A DNA stretch of 21,232 nt from F1-60-MAGs149 sp037133215 (GTDB lineage: Bacteria > Actinomycetota > Thermoleophilia > Gaiellales > F1-60-MAGs149), in the NCBI GenBank assembly GCA_037133215.1, contig JBAXOM010000029.1, positions 1 to 21,232 of the forward strand. The letters are read 5' to 3'. The position numbers and the translations under genes are program-made. The notes under the pieces were generated by a model that did not search any database, was not told the origin of the DNA, and saw nothing but the letters and a program-made list of their open reading frames with translations. How positions within the stretch are numbered: the first letter of the stretch is position 1; each line of letters opens with the position of its first letter. This document shows positions 14,702 to 21,232 of this stretch, one piece after another.

Positions 14702-16609
14702 ATGGCTGATCTGCCCGAAGTAGGCATCAACCCCGGTAAGCCCACCCGCAAGCGGGTGGGGGTCGATCCGATCACGCTCCGCGTGCTCGGTGGTGCGTTC
14801 GATGCAATTGCACAAGAGATGGCGGGCGTGTTGTTCCGCATGTCGTACTCGTCGATCATCCGCGAATCCGAGGATCTCGGCGCGGGCCTGTTCGACGCTG
14901 AGGGTCGCGAGCTTTGCGAGTCCGAGTCGACGCCGATGCACATTGGTTCGTTGCCGTGGTACATCCGCGGCTTCCTGCATCGCGTTGATAAGAACGAGCT
15001 GAAGGAAGGCGACATCATCATCCACAACCACCCCTATTTGGGTGCGTCGCATACGCCGGATATCGCGGTGGCTGTGCCGATCTTGTGGAAGGGCGAGTTG
15101 CTCGGCTTTGCTGCCGTCACCGCTCACGTCGCCGACGTCGGTGGCTCGTATCCGGGTATCAACGCGGATGCGTTCGACATGTACGCCGAGTCGAAGATCT
15201 ACAACGGTCTCAAGTGGTACGAGGGTGGCGTGTTGAACGAGGACTTGGATCGCATGGTCTTCGACAACGTCCGCACCGAGACGATGAACCGCGGCGACAT
15301 GGAGGCCATGAAGGCCGCCTGTATCCTCGGTCGCGATCGTTTCTACCGTCTGCTCGAGAAGTACGGCGCCGACACGTGCATGTCCGCTGCCTACGACTGG
15401 ATGGACTACTCGGAGAAGCGCCTGCGCGCCGAGATCAAGAAGCTGCCTGACGGTGAGTACATCGCGCCGACGGCGTGGCTCGACGACGACGGTCGCAACC
15501 GCGATGTGCGGCTGCGAGTGGAGACGAAAATCATCGTCAAGGGCGACCATGTAACGGTCGATTTGACCGGCTCAAACGCTGAGGTTCCGACGGGCTACAA
15601 CGTGCCATTCGAGGGGTCGCTGCTGGTTGCTGCGTACTTCGCGATCCGCACGATTCTGCTCGATCAGGATCGTCTCGACGAGCCCGTGCCTCAAAACGAC
15701 GGCATCTTCCGTTGCGTCGACGTGATCGCGCCAAAGGGCTCGATCTTCAATCCGAACTTCCCTCGCGCCTGCTTCTCGCGCTTCAACCAGTGCCAGCGCG
15801 TCGTGGACAACACGATCGTCGCGCTGTCGAAGGTTGTGCCAGATCTGGTCACGGCCGGCAACTCGGCCGCGATCCACTTCTGCTCGTACGCGGGCTTTAT
15901 CCCGGAGAAGGGTGAGTACTGGCTCTATCTCGAGGTCAATGAGGGTTCGTACGGTGGTCGTAAGGGCCGCGATGGCATGGACTCCGTCGACTGCCTGATG
16001 GCAAATACGCGCAATAACCCGATCGAGGAGCTCGATATGCGCTTCCCGATGCGGACGGAGCGCTACGAACTGCGTGACGAGCCGGCAGCGCCGGGTCAGT
16101 GGCGCGGCGGTGTCGGCATTGTCCGCACGAACCGGTTCCTCGAGCCGGGGGCGTACTCCTGTGAGGGCGATCGTCACACCGATCCTCCGCGTGGCATCTT
16201 CGGCGGCTATGACGGCCTGCCCGCGATGGTCCGCCACCACAAGGCGGGCGGCGGCTACGAGGAGATCCCAGCCAAGGTGACGGGTCTGATGTGCGAGGCC
16301 GGTGACGCGATCCAACTGATCGAGCCGAACGGCGGTGGCTACGGCAACCCCCTCAAACGCGATCCGAAGTTGGTCCGCGAGGACATTCTCGACGACTTCA
16401 CGACGGTCGAATTGGCCCGTGAGGCCTACGGCGTCGTGGTTGACCCGAAGACCTTCGAGGTTGACCTCGTCAAGACGAAGAAGCTGCGTGCGCAGCTGCA
16501 GAAGAAGCGTGGCCGCAACTTCCAGGGCGAGCTGCTCTCGCTCGTCAAGTTGCCGCACCGCATGGCCATCTCGCCCCACACGGGCAAGAAGGTCGCTGCA
16601 CGCCGCTAG
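14702..16609 (+). CDS. hyuB: Hydantoinase/oxoprolinase family protein, subunit B
   Basis: A 635-residue HyuB-type protein. The early block DPITLRVLGGAFDAIAQEM, the stretch MSYSSIIRESEDLGAGLFD, the segment NHPYLGASHTPDI and the late block NGGGYGNP (about 543-550) are standard for the Hydantoinase_B domain. It is the obligate partner of HyuA in a cytosolic ATP-dependent complex. The last 35 or so residues after LRAQLQ form a basic tail (KKRGRNFQGELL... to GKKVAARR) beyond the usual end. AGAGAAGAGG gives the SD. A strong terminator follows 12 nt after the stop, marking the end of the hyuAB unit. Carboxylase subunits (acetone/acetophenone type) are the main alternative; no gamma subunit is seen nearby. 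Confidence 0.9.
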   Translation: MADLPEVGINPGKPTRKRVGVDPITLRVLGGAFDAIAQEMAGVLFRMSYSSIIRESEDLGAGLFDAEGRELCESESTPMHIGSLPWYIRGFLHRVDKNELKEGDIIIHNHPYLGASHTPDIAVAVPILWKGELLGFAAVTAHVADVGGSYPGINADAFDMYAESKIYNGLKWYEGGVLNEDLDRMVFDNVRTETMNRGDMEAMKAACILGRDRFYRLLEKYGADTCMSAAYDWMDYSEKRLRAEIKKLPDGEYIAPTAWLDDDGRNRDVRLRVETKIIVKGDHVTVDLTGSNAEVPTGYNVPFEGSLLVAAYFAIRTILLDQDRLDEPVPQNDGIFRCVDVIAPKGSIFNPNFPRACFSRFNQCQRVVDNTIVALSKVVPDLVTAGNSAAIHFCSYAGFIPEKGEYWLYLEVNEGSYGGRKGRDGMDSVDCLMANTRNNPIEELDMRFPMRTERYELRDEPAAPGQWRGGVGIVRTNRFLEPGAYSCEGDRHTDPPRGIFGGYDGLPAMVRHHKAGGGYEEIPAKVTGLMCEAGDAIQLIEPNGGGYGNPLKRDPKLVREDILDDFTTVELAREAYGVVVDPKTFEVDLVKTKKLRAQLQKKRGRNFQGELLSLVKLPHRMAISPHTGKKVAARR

Positions 16610-16621
16610 GTTGGAAACGTG

Positions 16622-16656
16622 AAGGGGGCGGCGACTTCGGTTGCCGCCCCCTTTTT
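16622..16656 (+). terminator. Intrinsic terminator with UUCG tetraloop after hyuB
   Basis: A 14-bp stem (16622-16635 with 16640-16653) has one G.U pair and closes on the loop TTCG (16636-16639). It is followed by a T run to 16656. The stem holds GGGGGCGGC against GCCGCCCCC, so it should be very stable. It separates hyuAB from the CoA-transferase gene that starts 41 nt later. Confidence 0.9.
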
Positions 16657-16684
16657 CACGCCTCCGTCTTTTCCCGATCCCGGC

Positions 16685-16690
16685 TAGCCT
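16685..16690 (+). promoter_or_regulatory. Candidate -10 of a leaderless promoter for the CoA transferase
   Basis: TAGCCT is followed by 7 nt (CTCTCTC) and the ATG at 16698, with no SD. No clear -35 is present. A promoter is needed here because the strong terminator at 16622-16656 lies just upstream. Confidence 0.4.
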
Positions 16691-16697
16691 CTCTCTC

Positions 16698-17906
16698 ATG
16701 CGCAGACCACTCGAAGACGTCACCATCCTCGCCATCGAGCAGTACGGTGCTGGTCCGTGGGGCACGGTGCATCTTGCCGACCTTGGCGCCCGCATTATCA
16801 AGCTCGAGGATCCAGGCAGCAAAGGCGATATTGGTCGCTACGTGCCGCCCTTCCAGGAGGGCGAGGACTCGCTGTTTTTCGAGACCTTCTGCCATAACAA
16901 GGAGTCGATTTCGATCGATCTGCGTTCGGCTGAAGGTCGCGCCACGTTCGAGCGCCTCGTGCCGAGTGCCGATGCCGTCTTCTCGAACCTGCGTGGCGAT
17001 GGTCCGGGCAAGCTGAAGATTCTCTACGACGATCTCAAGCACCTCAACCCCGCGCTCGTCTGCTGCTCGCTGAGCGGCTTTGGCATGACGGGGCCGCGTG
17101 CGGCTGAGGGTGGCTACGACTACATCGCCCAAGGTATGGCTGGCTGGATGAGCCTGACGGGCGACCCCGACGGCCCACCAACGAAGAGTGGCCTGTCGCT
17201 CGTCGATATGTCCACGGGCTACGCAGCCGCCTTGGCATTGATGTGCGCCCTCTGGCGCGCACGCCGCGACGGCGAGGGCTGCGACGTCGACGTCTCACTG
17301 TTCGAAACCGCGCTCAATCTCGACATGTACGTCTCGACGTGGCACCTGTCGCGCGGCTGGGAGCCGATCCGCACGCGCAACTCGGCACACCCGTCTGTCG
17401 TGCCGTTTGGCAACTTCCCCACCTCGGATGGCTGGGTCGTGATTGCCTGCCCGAAGCAGAAGTTCTTCGAGAAGTTGGCGACCGCGATTGGGGTTGAGTG
17501 GATGCTCGCGGACGAGCGCTTCGCCACGATGGCAGCACGCCTCGAGAACCGCGATCAGTGCACGGCCGAGCTCGAGCACGTCCTGACGACGCAGACGACC
17601 GACCACTGGCTGCCGATCCTTGCTGCTGCCGATGTGCCGAGCGGCCCGATCTACTCGGTCGCCCAGGCAGTTGCCGATCCTCAGACGATCGCCCGCGATC
17701 TGATCGCCGAGACGGAACACCCGGTGCTCGGCACGGTCCGCCAAGTGCGTTCGCCTCTGCGGATGCCGGGCGCGGCCGAGCAGCTCAACCCCGCTCCGAA
17801 ACGCGGCGAGCACACGCGGCTCGTGCTGCAGCAGCTGGCGGGCATGGACGATACCGAAATCGACGCGCTCGCCAAGGCCGGCGCCTTCGGCGACGTCGAA
17901 GTTTAA
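16698..17906 (+). CDS. Family III (CaiB/BaiF) CoA transferase
   Basis: A 402-residue CaiB/BaiF-type CoA transferase, the usual length. RPLEDVTILAIEQYGAGPWG and LADLGARIIKLEDP form the N-terminal Rossmann part. SGFGMTGP and the catalytic Asp D170 in LSLVDMSTGY match the family (the Asp forms an acyl-CoA anhydride). PFGNFPTSDGWVVIAC begins the second domain. It moves CoA between organic acids, for example from succinyl-CoA to a substrate acid. The start at 16698 was chosen because the longer reading frame runs back into the terminator and conserved sequence starts here. It is followed after 11 nt by the carbamoylase gene. It may activate the acid released by the hydantoinase/amidohydrolase route, which is inference from position. 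Confidence 0.88.
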   Translation: MRRPLEDVTILAIEQYGAGPWGTVHLADLGARIIKLEDPGSKGDIGRYVPPFQEGEDSLFFETFCHNKESISIDLRSAEGRATFERLVPSADAVFSNLRGDGPGKLKILYDDLKHLNPALVCCSLSGFGMTGPRAAEGGYDYIAQGMAGWMSLTGDPDGPPTKSGLSLVDMSTGYAAALALMCALWRARRDGEGCDVDVSLFETALNLDMYVSTWHLSRGWEPIRTRNSAHPSVVPFGNFPTSDGWVVIACPKQKFFEKLATAIGVEWMLADERFATMAARLENRDQCTAELEHVLTTQTTDHWLPILAAADVPSGPIYSVAQAVADPQTIARDLIAETEHPVLGTVRQVRSPLRMPGAAEQLNPAPKRGEHTRLVLQQLAGMDDTEIDALAKAGAFGDVEV

Positions 17907-17917
17907 AAGGAGCCCTG

Positions 17918-19165
17918 ATGGCCACGTCTTTCGCGAACGACCGAGACCGCTCGACGCAGCGCATCGAGAACGACATCGAGACGCTAGCTGGACCCGACTT
18001 CACCGAGAGCGATGAGGCGATTCGCCGCTACGCCTACACCCCCCAGTACGAGAACACGCTGCAGTACTTCACGCGCGAGCTCGAGCAGATCGGCTTTAGC
18101 GTCTGGCGCGATCCAGTCGGCACGCTGATCGCCTCGAACGTCCCCAAGGGTGCGCCCGCCTTCGGCATCGGCTCGCACTGTGACTCGAACCGCAACGGTG
18201 GCAAGTACGACGGCACGCTCGGTGTCGTCACCGCCCTCGAGGTCTGCCGCCTCGCGCAGGAGTCGGGCCAGCACATACCGCTGCGCCTGATCAGCTTTCT
18301 CGAGGAGGAGGGCTCCGGCTTCGGCCAGATGCTGCTCGGCTCGCGCATCATGCTGCAGCGCGTCACCGAGGAGGAGCTGAAGACCACGATGCTCTCACCG
18401 GATGGCACGTCGTTCTGGGACTCGGCGAAGGCCGCGGGCTACGAGCCTGAGCGTTGGCAGGAGTCGATCAACGAGATCGACGGCCTGACCGGCTGGATCG
18501 AGGTCCACATCGAGCAGGGCCGTGTCCTGCAGGACACGGGTAACCGCATCGGCGTCGTGCACGCGCTGCCGGGCTACGTCCACGGCGACTTCCACTTCAC
18601 GGGTCGCGCCGACCATGCGGGCGCCACGCCGATGGACTTCCGCGTCGACGCCGTCATCCCCGCCGCCGAGACGATCCTCGAGGTCGAACGCCTCGCCATC
18701 GAGATCGGTAAGACGACGGTCGGCACGACGAGCGAGCTCGAGACGCACCCGTGCCTGATCAACGTCGTCCCGGGCAGCGTCCGCGTCTCGCTCGACACGC
18801 GGTCGGTGACGGGCGGCCACGTGGAGCTGCGCGACCGTATCGTGCAGTACGCCAAGGAGCGGGCCGAGGCCCGTGGCGTCGGCTTCGAGTGGGTCGAGCG
18901 CCAGTCCCTCCCCATCACCCCGATGAACGATCGTCTAGTCGAGGCACTGCGTGCGGAGGCTGAGGCGACGGGCGAGCCGTTCTTGGTGATGCCGTCGGGC
19001 GCAGCCCACGACACGATGTGCGTGGCCGACAAGGTGCCGACCGCAATGGTCTTCGTGCCCTGCGTCGATGGTCTCTCGCACACGCCGCTCGAGGACTCGG
19101 ATACCGCTGACGCCGCCCTCGCAGCCGAGATCGTGCTCGGCGCGATCATCGCACTCAACGCCTGA
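17918..19165 (+). CDS. M20-family amidohydrolase (N-carbamoyl-amino acid hydrolase/allantoate amidohydrolase type)
   Basis: A 415-residue di-zinc M20 hydrolase of the hydantoinase/carbamoylase group. Metal and catalytic residues visible: H87 (GSHCDS), D98 (GGKYDG), the Glu run E129-E131 (LEEEGSGF), H197 (EVHIEQG) and H388 (LSHTPLED). The internal dimerisation domain carries GRADHAGATPMDFRVDA. These enzymes cleave the ureido group of N-carbamoyl-L-amino acids, ureidopropionate or allantoate to CO2 and ammonia. With hyuAB upstream, the HyuC role (opening product to free amino acid) is most likely. GSHCDSNRNGG differs from the more usual SHxDSVxxGG. AAAAGGAG lies 5-6 nt before the ATG; a longer in-frame extension overlaps the CoA-transferase gene in another frame and was rejected. 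Confidence 0.88.
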   Translation: MATSFANDRDRSTQRIENDIETLAGPDFTESDEAIRRYAYTPQYENTLQYFTRELEQIGFSVWRDPVGTLIASNVPKGAPAFGIGSHCDSNRNGGKYDGTLGVVTALEVCRLAQESGQHIPLRLISFLEEEGSGFGQMLLGSRIMLQRVTEEELKTTMLSPDGTSFWDSAKAAGYEPERWQESINEIDGLTGWIEVHIEQGRVLQDTGNRIGVVHALPGYVHGDFHFTGRADHAGATPMDFRVDAVIPAAETILEVERLAIEIGKTTVGTTSELETHPCLINVVPGSVRVSLDTRSVTGGHVELRDRIVQYAKERAEARGVGFEWVERQSLPITPMNDRLVEALRAEAEATGEPFLVMPSGAAHDTMCVADKVPTAMVFVPCVDGLSHTPLEDSDTADAALAAEIVLGAIIALNA

Positions 19166-19197
19166 CCGACCGCTCGTTGCCGTGCAAATCGGTTCAC

Positions 19198-19226
19198 GTG
19201 ACAGATACCTCTGATCACCGTAGAAT
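19198..19226 (+). promoter_or_regulatory. Leaderless promoter of the flavin monooxygenase
   Basis: GTGACA (19198-19203, five of six to TTGACA), a 17-bp spacer, TAGAAT (19221-19226, five of six to TATAAT), then 6 nt and the ATG at 19233. Transcription would start at or next to the A of ATG. No SD is present. This is the best-formed leaderless promoter in the window. Confidence 0.6.
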
Positions 19227-19232
19227 CACCGC

Positions 19233-20831
19233 ATGGCAGCCAACCCGGAACACCACGATGTCCTAGTCGTTGGCGCGGGCTTTAGCGGCCTCTACCTCCT
19301 CCACCGCCTGCGCCAGCGCGGCCTGCAGGCACACCTCGTCGACCGCGCACCGAGCGTTGGTGGCACGTGGTATTGGAATCGCTACCCCGGGTGCCGTTGC
19401 GACGTCGAGAGCATGACGTACTCCTACTCCTTTGACGAAGAGCTCGAGCAAGAGTGGAGCTGGTCGGCACGCTACGCCGACCAGCCCGAAATTCTGCGCT
19501 ACCTCAACCACGTCGCCGATCGCTTCGACCTACGCCGCGACATCCAGCTCGAGACGAGCGTCACTGCCGCACGGTGGGACGAGGATGCGAGCCTCTGGCG
19601 CGTCACAACCAACCATGGTGAGGTAACCGCGCGGTGGTTCGTGATGGCCACGGGCTGCCTGTCGGTACCGAACACACCACGCTTCCCCGGCCTCGACCGC
19701 TTCGCTGGTGCGTGGTACCACACTGCTGCCTGGCCCGAAGACGGCGTCGACTTTACGGGTCAGCGCGTCGGTGTTGTCGGCACCGGCTCGACCGGTATCC
19801 AGACGATCCCGCAGGTCGCCGCACAGGCCGAGCACCTGACCGTCTTTCAGCGCACCCCGAACTTCAGTATCCCCGCCTGGAACGGCCCGATGGATCCGGC
19901 TGCAGAAGCTGCCCGCAAGGCGATCTATCGCGAGACCCGCGCCACCGCGCGCCGCGGACCCACGGGCGACATCTGGCCCGAGAGCACGTCGACGGCCCTC
20001 GCTGTGTCGGCCGAAGAACGCGAGGCCGAGTACGAGCGCCGCTGGCACGAAGGCAGCTTCTCGTTTCTCTCGGCGTTTCATGACATCACCACGGACGAGG
20101 CAGCCAACGAGACGGCCGCCGAGTTTGTCCGCAACAAGATCCGCGCGACCGTCACCGACCCGGCCGTTGCCGAGCTGCTCTGCCCCTACGAGCATCCACT
20201 CGGCACGAAGCGCCTCTGCGTCGACACGGACTACTACGCGACCTACAACCGTCCGAACGTGACGCTCGTCGATATCAAGCATGCGCCGATTGAGGAGATC
20301 ACGGAGGCCGGGCTGATCACCGGCGGCACCGAGTATGCCTTTGACAGTCTGATCTTCGCGACGGGCTTCGACGGCATGACCGGCGCCTTGCTGGCCGTCG
20401 ATATCCGCGGCCGCAACGACGAGAGCCTGCACGACCTCTGGGCCGAGGGCCCCCACTCCTACCTCGGCCTGACGGTCCACGGCTTCCCGAACCTCTTCAC
20501 CATGACGGGGCCCGGCAGCCCGTCGGTCCTGAGCAACATGATGACCGCGATCGAGCAGCACGTGGAGTGGGTCGACGAGTGCATCGGCCATCTGAGCGAG
20601 CAGGGCCAGACCACAATCGAAGCCACCCCCGACGCCCAAGCCGACTGGGACCAACAGGTCCACGACGAGGCCTACGCGACGCTCTATCCGCGAGCCGCCT
20701 CCTGGTACATGGGCGCCAACATTCCTGGCAAGCCCCGCGTCTTTCTGCCCTACATCGGTGGTGTCGGCAAGTACACCGAAATCTGTGCCGACGTGGCTGC
20801 TGACGGGTATCGGGGCTTTGTCGTCGCCTGA
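19233..20831 (+). CDS. Flavin-containing (Baeyer-Villiger type) monooxygenase
   Basis: A 532-residue class B flavoprotein monooxygenase, the length of cyclohexanone monooxygenases. The FAD-binding GAGFSG is at 14-19, the NADPH-binding GTGSTG at 183-188. Between them the Baeyer-Villiger fingerprint FxGxxxHxxxWP is complete (F157, G159, H163, W167, P168). ATGFDG near residue 385 is the third conserved block. These enzymes insert oxygen next to a ketone to give an ester or lactone, using NADPH and O2, in the cytosol. The target ketone is unknown. The gene has its own promoter and ends 14 nt from the convergent ferredoxin gene, so it is monocistronic. Confidence 0.9.
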   Translation: MAANPEHHDVLVVGAGFSGLYLLHRLRQRGLQAHLVDRAPSVGGTWYWNRYPGCRCDVESMTYSYSFDEELEQEWSWSARYADQPEILRYLNHVADRFDLRRDIQLETSVTAARWDEDASLWRVTTNHGEVTARWFVMATGCLSVPNTPRFPGLDRFAGAWYHTAAWPEDGVDFTGQRVGVVGTGSTGIQTIPQVAAQAEHLTVFQRTPNFSIPAWNGPMDPAAEAARKAIYRETRATARRGPTGDIWPESTSTALAVSAEEREAEYERRWHEGSFSFLSAFHDITTDEAANETAAEFVRNKIRATVTDPAVAELLCPYEHPLGTKRLCVDTDYYATYNRPNVTLVDIKHAPIEEITEAGLITGGTEYAFDSLIFATGFDGMTGALLAVDIRGRNDESLHDLWAEGPHSYLGLTVHGFPNLFTMTGPGSPSVLSNMMTAIEQHVEWVDECIGHLSEQGQTTIEATPDAQADWDQQVHDEAYATLYPRAASWYMGANIPGKPRVFLPYIGGVGKYTEICADVAADGYRGFVVA

Positions 20832-20845
20832 GCGCGCGCAACGAC

Positions 20846-21118
20846 TTACAGGTCGAGCCCGATGCGATCGCCCTTGGCGCGCGACACGCAGATCATCATC
20901 GAGAACTGTTCGGCCTTCTCGTCGTCGGTCAGCACCTCGTCCCGATGGTCGGCCTCGCCAAATTTGATGTCGGTTTCGCAGGTGCCACAGTTGCCCTCGC
21001 GGCACGAGTTGAGCATGCGCCGACCCGTCGCCTCGATTGCATCGAGGATCGTCTGGTCGGCAGCAACGACGATCTCGGAGCCGTCGTTGAGGACGACAGT
21101 GAAGGGCTGATCCTGCAT
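20846..21118 (-). CDS. [2Fe-2S] plant-type ferredoxin
   Basis: A 90-residue plant-type ferredoxin. The cluster ligands are C39, C44 and C47 (CREGNCGTC) and C77 (MMICVSR), the normal CX4CX2C...C spacing. The sequence resembles the C-terminal ferredoxin domain of phthalate-dioxygenase-type reductases and the stand-alone ferredoxins of dicamba-type oxygenases. It would carry electrons to an oxygenase in the cytosol; no oxygenase of Rieske or P450 type is visible in the window, and the neighbouring flavin monooxygenase does not need one. An in-frame ATG at 21154 would add 12 residues; 21118 is preferred because homology starts there and an AATAAT hexamer ends 7 nt upstream. Confidence 0.88.
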   Translation of the reverse strand: MQDQPFTVVLNDGSEIVVAADQTILDAIEATGRRMLNSCREGNCGTCETDIKFGEADHRDEVLTDDEKAEQFSMMICVSRAKGDRIGLDL

Positions 21119-21125
21119 GTTCCGG

Positions 21126-21131
21126 ATTATT
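21126..21131 (-). promoter_or_regulatory. Candidate -10 of a leaderless promoter for the ferredoxin
   Basis: On the minus strand AATAAT (five of six to TATAAT) is followed by 7 nt (CCGGAAC) and the ATG at 21118. No SD is present. A -35 is weak (GTGAAT, about 17 nt upstream). Confidence 0.4.
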
Positions 21132-21134
21132 CCA

Positions 21135-21146
21135 CACCAAAAAGGG
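21135..21146 (-). repeat. 12-bp upstream motif CCCTTTTTGGTG (copy 2, before ferredoxin)
   Basis: Identical to the motif at 1606-1617 and in the same orientation relative to its downstream gene. It lies 3 nt upstream of the putative -10 and 16 nt upstream of the ferredoxin ATG. Confidence 0.35.
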
Positions 21147-21221
21147 GCATTCACTGGGCTGCTCTTGCATGGCGAGAACTGTGGTGTCAGACAAAGCGAG
21201 CAGTGGGGTATGGTGACCAGC

Positions 21222-21228
21222 GGAGGAG
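21222..21228 (+). promoter_or_regulatory. Shine-Dalgarno of a gene starting past the right edge
   Basis: CGGAGGAGC here matches the hyuA ribosome-binding site (CGGAGGAGC, 12536-12544) base for base. The window ends 4 nt after GGAGGAG, so a plus-strand gene very likely starts just outside. TATGGT at 21209-21214 could be its -10. An alternative is an ATG at 21210 in the window, which lacks a good SD. Confidence 0.45.
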
Positions 21229-21232
21229 CAGC

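Noticed and set aside
15572..16822. A 416-codon open frame on the minus strand opposite hyuB and the terminator
   Set aside because: It crosses the intrinsic terminator and two supported genes and shows no family motif.
17498..17917. In-frame N-terminal extension of the M20 hydrolase by 140 codons
   Set aside because: The extension overlaps the CoA-transferase coding region in another frame and is Arg/Asp-rich junk; a good SD and homology place the start at 17918.
19530..21194. A 554-codon open frame on the minus strand opposite the flavin monooxygenase
   Set aside because: It lies antisense to a gene with complete FAD, NADPH and Baeyer-Villiger motifs and runs through the ferredoxin gene in another frame.
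21183..21197. GTGTCAGACAAAG near the right edge, resembling the GGTCAGACC core of the 2453-2565 element
   Set aside because: Only a short partial likeness, with no palindromic partner; not enough to call a second copy.
1..21232. tRNA, rRNA, CRISPR array, insertion sequence or phage genes
   Set aside because: No tandem repeats with regular spacers, no transposase or integrase motifs and no tRNA/rRNA-like segments were seen; nearly all DNA is accounted for by metabolic genes.

Overview
This is a GC-rich, densely coding bacterial stretch (about 20 protein genes, short gaps, many start/stop overlaps). Several genes appear to be leaderless: a TANNNT-type -10 hexamer ends 6-7 nt before the start codon and no Shine-Dalgarno (SD) sequence intervenes. 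With the base composition this fits a high-GC Actinomycetota-like organism, perhaps an uncultured soil or freshwater lineage. The taxonomic guess is inference only; there is no rRNA or tRNA here to anchor it.

Layout. (A) 1-1583, minus strand: an Asp/Glu/hydantoin-racemase-like gene cut by the left edge, preceded by a LeuC-type aconitase-family large subunit. (B) 1685-2455: an SDR dehydrogenase, ending in a 113-bp composite inverted repeat (2453-2565) that also supplies the stop codon of the next, convergent gene. (C) 2563-3467, minus: an OsmC-like thiol protein and a carboxymuconolactone-decarboxylase-like protein. (D) 3579-11244, plus: a nine-gene catabolic run of acyl-CoA dehydrogenase, alpha/beta hydrolase, aldo/keto reductase, stand-alone GAF protein, acetamidase/formamidase, MaoC-type hydratase, SnoaL-like protein, isocitrate-lyase-family C-C lyase and hydroxyacid-oxoacid transhydrogenase-type iron alcohol dehydrogenase. 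(E) 11241-12404, minus: an MFS transporter. (F) 12548-19165, plus: hyuA-hyuB, an intrinsic terminator with a UUCG loop, a family III CoA transferase and an M20 carbamoylase/amidohydrolase. (G) 19233-20831, plus, a Baeyer-Villiger-type flavin monooxygenase convergent with a [2Fe-2S] ferredoxin (20846-21118, minus).

Taken together, the window looks like a catabolic island for a nitrogen-containing and/or branched carboxylic acid. HyuAB could open a cyclic imide, hydantoin or lactam at the cost of ATP, the M20 enzyme could remove the carbamoyl group, and the formamidase-like enzyme could free ammonia. The CoA transferase, acyl-CoA dehydrogenase and MaoC hydratase could then activate, oxidise and hydrate the carbon skeleton. 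The KRCGH-type lyase could split it, and the transhydrogenase could balance hydroxy- and keto-acids. The real substrate cannot be read from the sequence. No DNA-binding regulator is encoded in the window; the only sensor-like protein is the GAF-only gene.

The most unusual non-coding structures are the nested palindromic element at 2453-2565, the set of leaderless starts at operon heads, a 12-bp motif shared by the upstream regions of the two iron-sulfur protein genes, and the decorated hyuA promoter.
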